Shown piece by piece: positions 1 through 11,473 of a DNA stretch of 64,000 bases (its first letter is position 1; the number at the start of each line of letters is the position of its first letter). Origin of the DNA: Diplocarpon mali (taxonomy: Eukaryota; Ascomycota; Leotiomycetes; Helotiales; Drepanopezizaceae); the NCBI GenBank assembly GCA_024741835.1, contig JAENRP010000002.1, positions 425,806 to 489,805 on the forward strand, read 5' to 3'. Under the pieces are notes generated by a model that saw only the letters and a list, made by a program, of their open reading frames with translations, had not been told where the DNA came from and ran no database searches. A program made the translations under genes and the position numbers.

Positions 1-589
1 AATCGCCGCCATGGATGGCTGGTTTCGCGCGAAGGGACCTCCGAGCAGAGTGGATGTGTGGATGGAGAAAATGCCCGAGCCGGCGGAAGTATGGAGTATG
101 AGATAATACACCCTGAGACTGAGTAAGGCATGGGGCGAAACTCACGATCTGATAGGATTCACAGGTCGTGGGCATGTCGATTCGGATGAGATGACAAGGT
201 GTTGAGTTGAAGCCAGGTCTCGAGGGTATTTGATTATTCTGCTGAATCTTCCTGTCTAGTACGGCGAGAGCACTTGTGTCTGATATCAACCAACGTACCA
301 CCACAGTGATACCACTCGTTATAGTCAGAAGAAAAAGGCCTTAATTTGGGACTCGCCCTGTTTACTCTGAGTCTTACGGTACGACGTAGATAGCCGAAGC
401 TTGACCTGGAACCTCCGTAAGGCTTGCAGGACAAGAAACTCAATTCTTCTGGTCGTCGAACCAGAATACGTAATACAGTTGTCACCTTTACCCCAAGCCA
501 TCCTATCAGATCCTCTCCCACTGGCATTAGGAACTGCGCAATTATATGACAGATTTGCTGGGATCTGCCTGGCTGGAAAGGCATGTGGG

Positions 590-658
590 GTTATGGTTAT
601 GGCTATGGCTATGGCTATGGCTATGAGTTATGGCTATGAGTTATGGCTATGACTTATG
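590..658. repeat. Hexamer tandem repeat (GGCTAT-like)
   Basis: About ten units of a ggctat/gagtta hexamer array run through this stretch. A short gtgatgtgat-type array follows at about 675-705. This is simple-sequence DNA with no sign of coding. Confidence 0.85.
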
Positions 659-808
659 GGCATGGGCATATGTAGTAACGTGACGTGATGTGATGTGATG
701 TAGTTGTAATAGTGATATGTTGACAGGTGTGTGCAGAGAGATCCCTGACCTTGTATAAGGTTGTGGAGGAGGGGGAGCAGGATGGACAGACGGATGGAAG
801 AGGAGGGG

Positions 809-838
809 CAGACTGCAGACTGCAGACTGCAGACTGCA
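809..838. repeat. 7-bp tandem repeat (cagactg)x4
   Basis: Four perfect head-to-tail copies of cagactg are directly visible. Confidence 0.9.
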
Positions 839-930
839 CGGACAAGGACAATACACAGTGTACCTACCTTAGTACTCCGCCATTCCTCGAGTCGACTCGT
901 AGATTCGGGAATACACTCGCATCACATCGC

Positions 931-1000
931 CCATCCAACTCCAACTCCATCTCCACCTCCACCTTTATCTCCATCTCCATCTCCACCTTCACCCCTCTCT
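931..1000. repeat. Degenerate hexamer repeat (tccatc/tccacc)
   Basis: A run of tccaac, tccatc and tccacc hexamers. On the minus strand it reads as an acidic/Met-rich low-complexity peptide, which is not evidence for a gene. Confidence 0.8.
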
Positions 1001-1440
1001 CTGCACACCTCTTTCTGTGCACTACATCTCCTCCCTGCGCCGGCATCTCATCTCGTCCCCTTCCCCGGCTCACCAAGTACAACCTACGCAGAATCTACGG
1101 TGTACTGTATACCTCGTCCATTGACCCATCGCATCTAGCATCCACGATATCTTCTCCCCCAGCCGGGCAGTCCCCGACATCACATAGACGGCCGACACTC
1201 GAAACTCGACCCTCGACACGGCTACATAACGCGGCCTGCTCCCTCACGTCGTCACCGTTCCCTCCCTCAACCCGCCGCACCTCGTCGCTTCAACAGCGTC
1301 TGCAGCAGCGCCCCCCATCTGATCTGCCCTCGGCGCAGATCAAGAAGAAAGCGATCGGGAGGAAGGGAAGGGGAGAGAGAAGGAACAGGGACAACAAGCG
1401 CACAGCACAGGACAACATCTTGGCAACCAAGCCCGCCAGA

Positions 1441-1545
1441 GGATATCATCATACCATACCATTATACCATACCATCATACCATCCCATCATACCATCCCA
1501 TCATACCATCCCATCATACCATCCCATCATACCATCCCATCAGAC
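1441..1545. repeat. 13-bp minisatellite (cataccatcccat)
   Basis: About five near-perfect copies of a 13-bp unit, cataccatcccat, are preceded by shorter variants. It lies about 1.1 kb upstream of the NmrA-like start codon. Confidence 0.9.
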
Positions 1546-2636
1546 CATACGAGACTCCTCCGAGCTGCCACGAGAAAGTCGAGCTCACCGCCTGTACGAC
1601 AACACCACACCACAGCGGCCAATAACCCCAAGCCAGCCGAACCCAAACCCAACCCAAATCCTCACGCTTCTCACCCCCGATTGGCTCCCGCGCATCACCG
1701 GGTAGCTGCACCAGAACTCGTACACCAAGGACAACTTGAGCCATCCGGGTGTCCTCCCTCTCTGGCCGACCCACCGCACGAAGTCGCTCTCCATTCCACA
1801 CCCAACTCGATCCTCAGAAGCAGAAGCAGCTTCTCCTCCCCCTCTTGGTGGCAGAACCGCGGATGCAGACTTCATCTCCTCGACCCGATCGATTCGAGCC
1901 GAGCCGAGCCGACTTGTGTGTGGCCGAGTCAAGTCATAGGTGCGGTGATCGCCCAGTCCCGTCGCAGGCTACCAGCAGGTCGCGTCCCTCCGTCTCGATG
2001 TTTAGATTGGCTTGCACTTGAACTCGTCAACCTCATTCGGGTGCGCTGGATAGGGAGAGGTAGAGAGGTATCAGCTGAGGTCGGTATAAAGAGGTTCGGT
2101 CCCGGCAGATTCCCGAGGGATCTTGTGAGCTTCGACGTGTGCCTTGGCTCGACCGAGGTGTTTCGAAAGAGGGTATTGAGGGTAGAGAGCGTTGAATAGC
2201 ACGGCTCTGGCGCTGTCAACGCTTGATCTGGGGATTGGGGTTACGACGGATGATCTTGGCATCTGGCTATCGTTCCACGTTGGGATCTGCTCGACGACTT
2301 GCACCCGTGGGATCTGGTGGACGGCTTCAATCCACACCACGCAAATAGAAACAGACACAGCCGGGAAGAATGCCCTCAGCTGCCCCGCGGACTGCCCTGG
2401 CAATACGAGCCCGACCAAGTCACAATTCCAGTCAGACCAGCGACAGCAGCACTCTCCCAGCAACATCGCAAACTTCCCTTACTAGCGCACCAATACCGCC
2501 CTCCACCAACAAACTCAAACACCGGCCCTGCACATCTCACTCTGAGCTCTACCCCCTCTGCTCCCACTCGCAATTCGGCTTCAGTGTGCAACACCCATCT
2601 TCGGCCACCTCCACCGATCGCCCGCCTAAAAGACCT

Positions 2637-3791
2637 ATGCCCACCCCCTGCAAGACCATCGCCGTGGTCAACGCCTCCGGCCGACAAGCCGCATCCTTCA
2701 TCCGCGTCGCCAGCGCCGTGGGCTACACCGTGCGCGCCCAGCTTCGAAACCTGGAAGGCATCGTCGCTTCGGAAATCTCTTCTCTGCCCAATGTAGAGGT
2801 GCTCGTCGGCGACCTCTACATACAATCTCCTTCTCCCGAAGCGAGCCCGGCGCTGGGCGTGAAAGGCACGGGCGCGCCGAACCACGAGTTGATCCGAGAG
2901 CTGTACCGCGGGGCGCAGCTGGCCTTTATAAACACCACCTTCTGGGGGGACGAGGTGGCGCTGGGTAAGGCGCTGGCGGACGCCGCAGTCACGGCGGGGA
3001 TTGAGCATTACATCTACTCATCGATGCCGAACCACTCCCTGCACAACCCAAGCTGGCCCTCCCTTCCGCTCTGGAGCTCCAAGGCCACCATTGAGGCCTA
3101 CATCCGCTCTCTCCCCCTCCTGGCTCCCAGGACGACTTACCTGTACACGGGAATCTACAACAATAATTTCACCTCTCTCCCCTACCCGCTGTTTTGCATG
3201 AAATGGGTAGAAGCCTCCGCAGGCTTCGAATGGACGGCCCCGTTCCACCCAGACGTGCCCCTCCCCTGGCTGGACGCCGAGCACGACGTCGGCCCGGCCG
3301 TCATCCAAGTCTTCAAAGACGGCATCTCGCGCTGGGGGAACGGCGAGCGCGTCGCGCTCGCCTACGAGATGCTCTCCCCAGTCGAAGCATGCGCCGCCTT
3401 TTCGCGCGGGGTCGGACGGCCGGTCACTTACAGGTACTCGCCCACCATTGAGGTGAAAGTCAAGATTCCCACGGGGTACCGCGACCAGCTGCTCGCGTTG
3501 GAGAAGATATACCAACTCGGGGCTGCGGACGGCACGCTGCAGCCGCCATATTTCGGGAGCAGAGACATGGAGCGCAGCTGTCCTGCCGAGGCACTCCAAC
3601 TCTGGGAAGGATATCGCGGGTTAGAGGAGTATGCGAGAGAGGTTTTCCCGCTGGAGGAGGCGGCCAATGGGTTGGTGTGGATGAACGACGACGACGACGA
3701 CGAGGACGGGCCGGGGGATGAGAGCGAGGAGGAGGGACTGATAATGGGGCCCGATACGCCAGCGAGGAGGGAGGAGAGCTGGTTGGCGTGA
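2637..3791 (+). CDS. NmrA-like family NAD(P)-binding protein
   Basis: Single exon, 384 residues from the ATG at 2637. An upstream in-frame extension to 2370 is low-complexity and was not used. The family (PF05368, atypical short-chain dehydrogenases) binds NAD(P) and often acts as a redox sensor or regulator rather than an enzyme. The N-terminus shows a beta strand, IAVVNASGRQA (residues 8-18), equivalent to the GATGxQG nucleotide-binding loop. Further on, NTTFWGDE and the HYIYSSM strand fit the NmrA fold. The usual SDR Tyr-x-x-x-Lys pair is not evident, as is normal for this family. The last 40 or so residues are an unusual acidic tail with five consecutive Asp. No neighbouring pathway genes are present. 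The family call is firm; ligand and role are unknown. Confidence 0.85.
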   Translation: MPTPCKTIAVVNASGRQAASFIRVASAVGYTVRAQLRNLEGIVASEISSLPNVEVLVGDLYIQSPSPEASPALGVKGTGAPNHELIRELYRGAQLAFINTTFWGDEVALGKALADAAVTAGIEHYIYSSMPNHSLHNPSWPSLPLWSSKATIEAYIRSLPLLAPRTTYLYTGIYNNNFTSLPYPLFCMKWVEASAGFEWTAPFHPDVPLPWLDAEHDVGPAVIQVFKDGISRWGNGERVALAYEMLSPVEACAAFSRGVGRPVTYRYSPTIEVKVKIPTGYRDQLLALEKIYQLGAADGTLQPPYFGSRDMERSCPAEALQLWEGYRGLEEYAREVFPLEEAANGLVWMNDDDDDEDGPGDESEEEGLIMGPDTPARREESWLA

Positions 3792-4666
3792 CGGACAGGA
3801 GGAGCTGCGATAGGTCATGGTTGCGGAAATAGGGTCGGGAGGCAGAGGAAGAGGCAGTGGAGCTGAGACATGTCCTCTTCCAAGGACCAGACTGCCCCCC
3901 TCCCCCCCCTACTCCCCCTCTGCTTTAATCGCGAGAGCTAAACTCCAAAATCGTCAAAGGAAAAAAAGTGGCAGTTTCACCAGGGACACCCACGGAAATA
4001 GCAGCGACACAGCCAAAGCGAAAGTAAAAAATCCAGCGGCGTTCGTCAAAAAACAGGAGCAACAGGATTCTTAACTTGTCGGCCGTCGCCCACTGAGCCA
4101 CATCTACATCGCGCGTGCACTCTCTGCTCTTCAACACTTATCATTGAAATCAACCCTTGTGTGCGCGGGTAGTTATTGTTTACATCGACCTGGTGTTTGG
4201 ATGGTTCTGCTCGTGGGTTTCGGGTTGCGGAATTGGGGTTACGGATTTGAGAAGGGTATGGGTTTGGAATGGCATAGCACACAGCATAGCACAGCGCAGC
4301 GCAGCGTTTCGCGTGACGGGGCATTGAATGAACGAATTGAAAATTGTTACAATGTATGTCACTGATAATTGTCATTACGATGTAACGTTGGTTTAGTAAA
4401 ATAAAAGCCACTGTACTTCACTTCTTTATACCAGTCTAGCCGGGCCGTGCCGTGACTGGAGCGCGCTGGAAAACGAGAGCAGGTCTTGGCAAGCGGACGA
4501 TGGCATTGTTCTGGGATTGTGGTGAATATCGCACGATCCTCATCTCGAGCTACCCCGAGCCCTTGCAATTCGCCATCGGAACTTCACTTTCACATTCCCT
4601 GTCCGCAATCACATCGGCATTCACATCCCTAAACAGAACAGCGAGCTCACTCTACCGTTCTCTACT
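3792..4666. other. Intergenic region between convergent genes
   Basis: This lies between the NmrA-like stop and the stop of the minus-strand NAP-family gene, so it holds two 3' UTRs. A short agcacagcatagcacagcgcagcgcagc array lies near 4275-4305. No coding signal was recognised. Confidence 0.6.
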
Positions 4667-5964
4667 CTACTCCTTCCGAGCCTTCTTCTTCGGCCTCCCC
4701 ATCTCGGCATCCGACGTCTCAGGTTCGGAATTGAGCTGGGGGGGCTCGTCGTCCTCGTCCTCGTTCTCGTTCTCGCCGTTGGACTCAAAGTCTGAGGACG
4801 AGAGGGCGTCTTGTTCTTGGGCCTGGGCTGTGGGAAGGGGGCTTGGGGTTAGATTCTTCTCCACTGAGGGGTGTTGGGGAGTGAGGGACGGGCATGAATT
4901 TAGGGATAGGGAATGGGCAAACATGAGGGGAGGAGATAGACACGCACTGAAGTACTTGATGGCTCCCGGCCAGAGATCCTCGCTGATCGCCACCGCGAGA
5001 TCATCACCATCCGGAAAGATCTCTAGACTCGTATCCTCCTCGTCCTCTTCATCCTCCTCCTTGTCCCCATCTGTTTCTGCCACGGTCCCGTTTTTCCTGG
5101 CCTCCCTCCTGCGATCCTCAAGGGCATTGGCAGCAGCGCTTTCCTCGGCCGAGATTTGGCGCCCGATGAAGCTGAACCACGCGAAAAAGGAGAGCCCGCC
5201 CATCGAAGTGCTTTCGATTGCTTGTCTCAGCGCCTTTTGCTCCGCCGACAGCCCTCCCTTCTCCTTGCCATCTGTCTTCTTATCTTGGCCATTCGTACCG
5301 GTCCTGGCCTCCCAAGCCCGTACCACCAACGCCCCCAGCCCGCCGGTCAGGTCCCTCCCCTCTTTCCACGCAATCTCTACCGGCTCGCTCACCAAACCCG
5401 TCCACCCATCCCGGGCTCTCCGCCACCAGAACTTCTTCTCCAGGGCGAGGTCTTCGAAATAATCGTTCGCGCTAAACTCGAATCTGATCGCCACACTCCG
5501 GGGATCTCCTCCCGGGATCGATGACTCGAAATGTGTGACGCAGAGCGAGGAGAGCGAGGATAGGAGGAGCGCCGAGTCGGATGGCTGGATGAACTGGTCT
5601 ATATCCGGGGGCGCCTGCTCAAGAACTAGGGGCCAGAAATTGGGGATTTTGGAGATTGTTTTTTGGCGGGAGGTATAGAGGGGGTTTGTTAACTGGACTT
5701 GTTGACGAACTGGTTGTTTCACCTGTCAGTGAACCTTGTGCTGTTGTGCTTGCGTTTCCGCCCCCGTCTCTTCTCCGCGCGGACCAGCCATCCTCTCAGG
5801 CTCAACGGTAGGAACAAACAGGAGGGAGAAGAGCTGCACGTACTGATCTCCGTCTCGACATCATCAAACGCCCGCTCGATCTCGGCCAGCTCCTCGTACG
5901 AGACGGGCGTATCCTCCAGCGCGGCGGCCATCGCTGCGGTTGTGAAGGCGAACTTTCGGGGCAT
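4667..5964 (-). CDS. NAP-family histone chaperone, Vps75/SET-like
   Basis: Three exons: 5964-5844, 5709-4948 and 4827-4667, giving 347 residues. Intron 1 (5843-5710) has donor GTACGT. Intron 2 (4947-4828) has donor GTGCGT and acceptor CACAG, and both joins keep frame. The joined first exons read FDDVETEI then IRQQVQLTNPLY, and IPNFWPLVLEQAPPDI follows at about residues 62-77, the signature of the Vps75/SET branch of nucleosome assembly proteins. These bind H3-H4 in the nucleus; yeast Vps75 also stimulates the acetyltransferase Rtt109. An acidic linker sits near residues 215-240, the last exon is Glu/Asp/Asn-rich, and the protein ends with a basic GRPKKKARK nuclear-localisation-like motif. The long helix I dimerisation region is the start of exon 2. 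Confidence 0.87.
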
Positions 5965-7028
5965 TCAGTATCACTCTTGTCACTTCTTAGCTCTCTTATC
6001 TTCTCAATTCGTCCGTTGGCAGGCCTGCGAGGGAGGAGTTGGTCCTGAGCATGGGCTCAGCAGGATGTCACTGCGCGTCGCTGAGTGGAGGGTTGGAGGG
6101 TTATGTACTGTTGACTTGTGCGACGGATGGTATTGAGAAGATCGGTGCGAAGAGAGGAGGCCTTTGCGATCAGGTAGCAGTCGAAAGACAATGTTTGCGA
6201 TCGCGGGATTGAAAGGTCAGGTTAGAGAATCCAAAATTCTTGTTTGGCGCAAAAGCTTGCCGATCAAGATTGGGCCGAGCAGGGCCGAGCTGAGCGGAGC
6301 TCTAGTTGTAGTGTGGCTGTAATCGCTGTCAAGGCTGGCTCAAATCGTAATAAACATGAGGCAAAATGGGCTGTCTGTATACGAGAGGTATTCATTGCAA
6401 AATAAGAAATTCCTACTCTGCATCGTGTATTTAATGTGTTGCGGGAATTGCACCCAACCAAATCGAAGGGGATAGCTCTTCCAGGCAGCTCTCGCCCTCA
6501 AAGCTCCAGACCCGCCTCTTCTCTCTTCTTTGAACATCACAGTCCCGTTCCTTATCTTCCAGCTCTCCTCCTCTTCTTCCCAATACCTCTCAAAACCGGA
6601 CAGTTTGACCCTCCGCAAACCATTAATTTCTTCCTCGGGGAGACTATTGCAAATATGCGGATTCCATTATCCCATAGCGGGGATCCGGCTCGCGCACGTC
6701 GGACTTGAAATAGTCACGATTTGAAGCGACTTTGACGGTTCAATTTTTACCTGCTCTGCCCTCCATCGCTCCTCGGACCACAACACAGCGCATTTCGAAT
6801 CCATCTCCAAGCCATTCGCATCTCCATCTCCCCTGTTCGGTGAATCCTACTTCCCACATACAGCGCAAATTCCATTGCATTCACGCATCTCCAGCTCGGA
6901 GCTGTCACCCGGTCCGTGTCGCCAGACCTCTTCTCAAAACCACGCCATAAAACTCTATACTGTTGCCATCTCGCATACAAAATCCGACTTTCGAATATCG
7001 CATCCTCAGAGAGAGCGCCCTCGCTATC
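5965..7028. other. Divergent promoter region
   Basis: About 1.06 kb separates the divergent start codons of the NAP-family gene (minus) and the asparaginase gene (plus). The stretch 6450-6960 is pyrimidine-rich on the plus strand, as expected for the asparaginase leader. No family-level protein similarity was recognised. Confidence 0.6.
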
Positions 7029-9192
7029 ATGGCCACGCAGTACCCTGAAGCCCGCGTTCTGGTCGTGATGACCGGCGGCACAATCTGCATGAAATCCTCG
7101 CCAGAGGGCCTGGTGCCTGCGAGGGGCTTTTTGAGGGAAGGGATGGCGCCGAGGCCGAGCTTTAATGATGGGTCTATGCCTGGTACGTTTTGTTCTGGGT
7201 GGTATTTCACTTTGGAGGATGCTCTTTCCACTCATTCATCTATCCTTCTATGCTTATTTTTCCTGGCTTTGAATTTGGCTCTTGATTGACGTTGTGGGAT
7301 GCCTGTGTTTTTTCGCAGACAGTTGGAGAATTCCGTGGAGTGGCAGGATATGTATGAGGGTTTTGAGCGATGCGAGTGTATTCGTCAAGAGATCGAGAGT
7401 ATCGTAGTCTTTGGTTGAAAAGCCCAACACTGATCGGAGACGAACCTGGTTATGTTTGACATATTTTTCTCTGATTTCAAATATCTCCCTCTGATGTTTG
7501 ACCGAGTGGGGTTCAGTAGCTCTGCGTCTGGAGCCATTAAGCTTTAAAGCTTTAGTATGCGTGATTGATCAATCGAAGTCAGAATGAGCTCTCTTTGATA
7601 AAGGCTCTCGATTTCCTAGTATCATGTTGTGGATTTGTGTTTTGGGTTTGCACCTTTCACATCACGAGGCCTGGCTCTTCGCGGATTGTTCATTTTCTTC
7701 TCTTGATTTCTTGACACAATCTCATAAGGCTTCAAATTCATAGACGTTTTCTTGTAGTGCCTCTCTTACGATTTATCTCATCATCCAACCAATACTAACG
7801 CCATCAGACCCCCTTCCAGTCATGACAGATGCGACAACAAAAGCATATCACGCCAGTCTACGAACACCACCGAGTAGCTACTCCAAGCACGTTCGGTATA
7901 CTGTCTATGAGTTCCCCTCACTTCTCGACTCCTCCTCCATCTCCTCAAACGGCTGGACACAGATTGCCACCACAATTCAAAACAACTACTCCCTCTTTGA
8001 CGGCTTCGTCGTGCTACACGGCACGGACAGTCTAGCCTACACCTCCTCCGCACTCTCTTTCATGCTCTCCCACCTCGGCAAACCCATCATCCTGACCGGC
8101 TCTCAAGCCTCCATCTTCTCCCTGCAATCCGATGCCGTCGATAACCTCCTTGGCTCTCTCATCCTCGCAGGAACCTTTATGATCCCCGAGGTCTGCCTCT
8201 TCTTCCACCACAACCTCTACCGTGGCAACCGCTGCACCAAAGTGTCCGCCTCTTCCTTCGACGCTTTTGCCTCACCAAACTGCGAGCCCCTCGCAAAAGT
8301 CTCCGCCATGGGCGCCGAAGTGAATTGGTCTCTGATCCGGCGCCCCAAAAGTATCGCCCGCTTCGACGTCCAGACCAACCTCGATACCGCGCACGTAGCC
8401 TGCCTCCGCATCTTCCCCGGCATCAAGCCCGAGATGCTGGACTCGGTCCTCCACGTGCCCAACCTCCGCGGTCTCATACTCGAGACGTTCGGCGCGGGCA
8501 ACGCGCCGTCCGGTGCAGATGGTAGCATGGTGCGGGTCATCACCTCCGCCGTCGCCCGCGGCATCGTGATTGTCAACGTGAGCCAATGCCAGTCCGGCTC
8601 CGTCTCGCCTCTCTATGCTCCCGCGACCACGCTTGGAAACGCAGGCGTAGTCTTCGGCCACGATCTCACCACCGAAGCCGCACTCACCAAGCTGTCGTTC
8701 CTGCTCGCGCTGCCCGGCCTCAGCTATGCCGACATCACCTCGCAGATGGAGCGCTCGATTCGCGGCGAGATGACCGAGTCGCACTCCTTCGCCTTCTCGC
8801 ACCCGGCGTCCGACATACCCACGGTGCAAGATTCACAGGTGGCGTTCACGGCCCTGGGGTACGCTATCGCGAAGGCCAGTGTGAAGGAAGTCATTACCAT
8901 GCTTGATGGGGATCGATTCGGATTGCTAGGGGCCAGAGACTACGCCGACAACACGGCGCTGCACCTCGCGGCCGTGGGCCCGCAGATTGAGATCCTGAGG
9001 GAACTATTGAAGAGGGGCGCTAGTGTGCATGTGCGGAACTGGGCGGGCAACACGCCGTTGTACCTGGCCACAAAGGTAGGGAATCAGGAGGCAGTGCGGT
9101 TGTTGGAGGAGACCGGGGCTTTGCTACATGTGGAGGAGGTGGATGAGGGGGCAAGGAATGGCATTGGGGAGAAGAGGAAGAGGGGGGCGTGA
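7029..9192 (+). CDS. L-asparaginase (type I-like) with C-terminal ankyrin repeats
   Basis: Two exons, 7029-7182 and 7808-9192, encode 512 residues. The 625-nt intron (donor GTACGT, acceptor CATCAG) is long for this window. It is required because the catalytic TGGTI motif (residues 15-19) is in exon 1 and the second motif, HGTDS (about 122-126), in exon 2; both threonine-centre motifs of asparaginase/glutaminase are therefore present. The enzyme hydrolyses L-asparagine to aspartate and ammonia. GSQASIFSLQSDAVDNL and the following FFHHNLYRGNR block match cytosolic type I enzymes. The final 100 or so residues contain two ankyrin repeats (DNTALHLAAVG, GNTPLYLATKVG), as in animal and fungal ASPG-like proteins. 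No signal peptide is visible, so it is probably cytosolic. The second motif has Ser where Thr is more usual (HGTDT), a conservative change. Confidence 0.9.
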
Positions 9193-11473
9193 GGGCCGTG
9201 CTTGAACATTATTCATGTTTATTTTGGCGCAGACTTTGAGCGAGAAGATGCGGGTGTTGGAAGATTGGATTATCTCGGGATTTTGTCAGCGATTTGAGGA
9301 CTATACACAGGGAGGCTCTTGTGCGTGGTGATGCCTCCTTCCTACCAGGACATCGATTATTTAAAAGTTGACCTCTCGCACTGAACGCCAGTCTCTTGTG
9401 CCAAGTAATTCACATCCCAGAGCTAGCTGGCTGTTGGAGGAAGAAAATCCACCAAAGCTGGCAGTATTGTTAGAAGCTATACTCGCTCGCAAGTACAGTA
9501 CAGATCAAGAATTCATGATATCAAAATCTCATATCCCAGCAAATAACCAGCCTGTCCACCCTGACACTCTTACCACCAAAACCATATCGGCCCTCTTGCC
9601 ATCTAGTTTCTTATATTCTTTGCTCAGAGTAAAAACTTCTAGGGCGTATTTAATCTCAATGGATATATGAGTCCAAACCTTAAGCCAGGTAGAGACGCGT
9701 TGTCACTATCGCGGGTCTGGAGAATGGCTAATATTAATAGATGTACTAGATTGGTACAATTGTAACTCGTCTAGGTAGGGTCAGTGGTATCCTTCATCTT
9801 CTTAGATTGACGCTTCTGTGCAACCTCCACTAGTAACACTTGCTTAGCAGTTTGCCAAAACAAGCCTTACAACTCTAGCTAAAGAGCTATCTGTGCCTGC
9901 TATTGAAGATCTCATTAGTAGTGAGAAACACCTTCCAGCTGTTGATATCAAGTTTCCACGCTTTGCTCTTTAGTCATGGACAGGATAATATGCGATAACT
10001 AAGACGAGCTGCCAGATTATCTAATTACAGATAAGATTTTCGTGCACGGTCACGCATTGCAGCTTGATCGCGGAGGGTTTCAAGAGTACAGTAGCGGCTG
10101 ATCTGGGTCGATCTCCTGCTCGCTTGAACCTTCGCATCGGTAACTACTTAATTAATACGTTGAATACCTAAATACCTTGGGCACTTGTGTTTTTCCTCAA
10201 CAGGTAGGATTACCAGAAAGATTTCCTGCTTTGCTTCTGATGTCAAATTAAAGAGAGCGGTATGTAACTGAATAAACACAATCTACTTTTTTCCATGGAC
10301 TGCATATCCACTTCATATTTACTAGAAGAAGCAGAATAACCGCGCAGAGGCCGTGGAAATGGTGCTATCAAATTAAATTCTCAAGATCTGGCCAGCCTGT
10401 TTCCTCTGGGCTATGCGTGACGTTTTCAACTCAGATCCCTTTAATTTTGCGCCTAGTCATTGAGAATCGTTTGGCTGAAAAGAGAACAGGGCCGGCTGGG
10501 TATGCCAATCAGGCTATTTACGCCCTGATTTATGGCCTTCGGTTCAGACAGCACAGGAAAACTCGATGAAAATACGCTCTAATCATGACATAAAGAATGG
10601 GGCTTTCATTGCAGCCTCTGGGTCTGGGATTGTCTCTTAGATTTGTTATTTTCGAGGTAGAGGATATCTCCTGCAGAGCGGTAGAGAAGTTAGACGACAA
10701 ATTTTACGGTAGGTTTACTGCCTATTTAAAATGTGAATGCTGATGTTTTGTTTTCGAGAACTGAGGATCCAAACCACACCGAATAGTAATTACTTCTGGA
10801 GAAAGAAGAATGTACATCGACATCGAAATCTAAAATTTAATTAGCTTGGAAACTGATTTATTATACTCGGCAAAAAAATCCATACCGAGCTACGGGATCC
10901 ACACACCTGTAAGGCATTGATATTAGATAGCAATCAATATTTAAAGGCGTTCGACTTCCTTTGCTTTGACAGAGTCTAAAAGGTGGAGATTCTGAGTCCT
11001 ATGGAGCTGCAGGAGTATATATACAAGGTATGATTACATAAGCCTTAATCTCCAATCCTGGTATATTCTAACACGCTTGTTACTCTGAGTACTTGGAATT
11101 GTGAATTTCTGCTTTGGTTAATCCACTGTAGTTGAAAGAAATGAGGAAGAGCAAGAAGAATAAGAAAAGAAGAAAAGAAAAAAAGAAAAAAGGAAGAAAA
11201 GGAAAAAAGGAAAAAAGAAAAAAAAAGAAGAAAGAAGAAAGAAGAAGAAATAGAAAGCACTGTTGACGTCAAGACCCTGATAGGGAGGGGGGAGGGCTCA
11301 GATAAGTGCTCGAGCAAGTCCATGTTTCAGCATCACAGTAGCCTCAAACATGTTTGGCACCCTCCTCGAGCCGGCCAACTGCGATGAATATCATGGCTTT
11401 TGCGAGCATCGCGACTTGATCTCCAGGTGAATCTTTCAAATCCTTCATTTGTTTCCAGAACCGTATCCCCAGG
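9193..11473. other. Gene-free, increasingly AT-rich intergenic region
   Basis: No recognisable gene. A 100-codon frame (9368-9670) lacks any family motif. A polypurine tract occupies about 11145-11250 and is listed separately. AT content rises towards the transposon-rich block downstream. Confidence 0.55.
11145..11250 (+). repeat. Polypurine (GA/AAG) tract
   Basis: About 105 nt of almost uninterrupted A and G on the + strand, in agaaaag and gaagaa-type units. Such mirror-like purine tracts can form triplex DNA. It lies about 225 bp upstream of the type II membrane protein gene. Confidence 0.85.

Larger units (their letters stand above)
1..2636. other. Leader region without a recognisable gene
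   Basis: No protein family was recognised here on either strand. From about 590 to 1545 the DNA is dominated by short tandem repeats (listed separately). From about 1150 to 2600 it is C-rich and pyrimidine-rich on the + strand, as in long 5' leaders of fungal genes, so part of it is probably promoter and 5' UTR of the NmrA-like gene at 2637. A 490-codon open frame (727-2199) has Ser/Pro/His/Arg-rich low-complexity content and I do not call it a gene. Confidence 0.6.

Noticed and set aside
727..2199. 490-codon open frame on the plus strand
   Set aside because: Low-complexity Ser/Pro/His/Arg content, made largely from tandem repeats and C-rich leader sequence, with no family motif.
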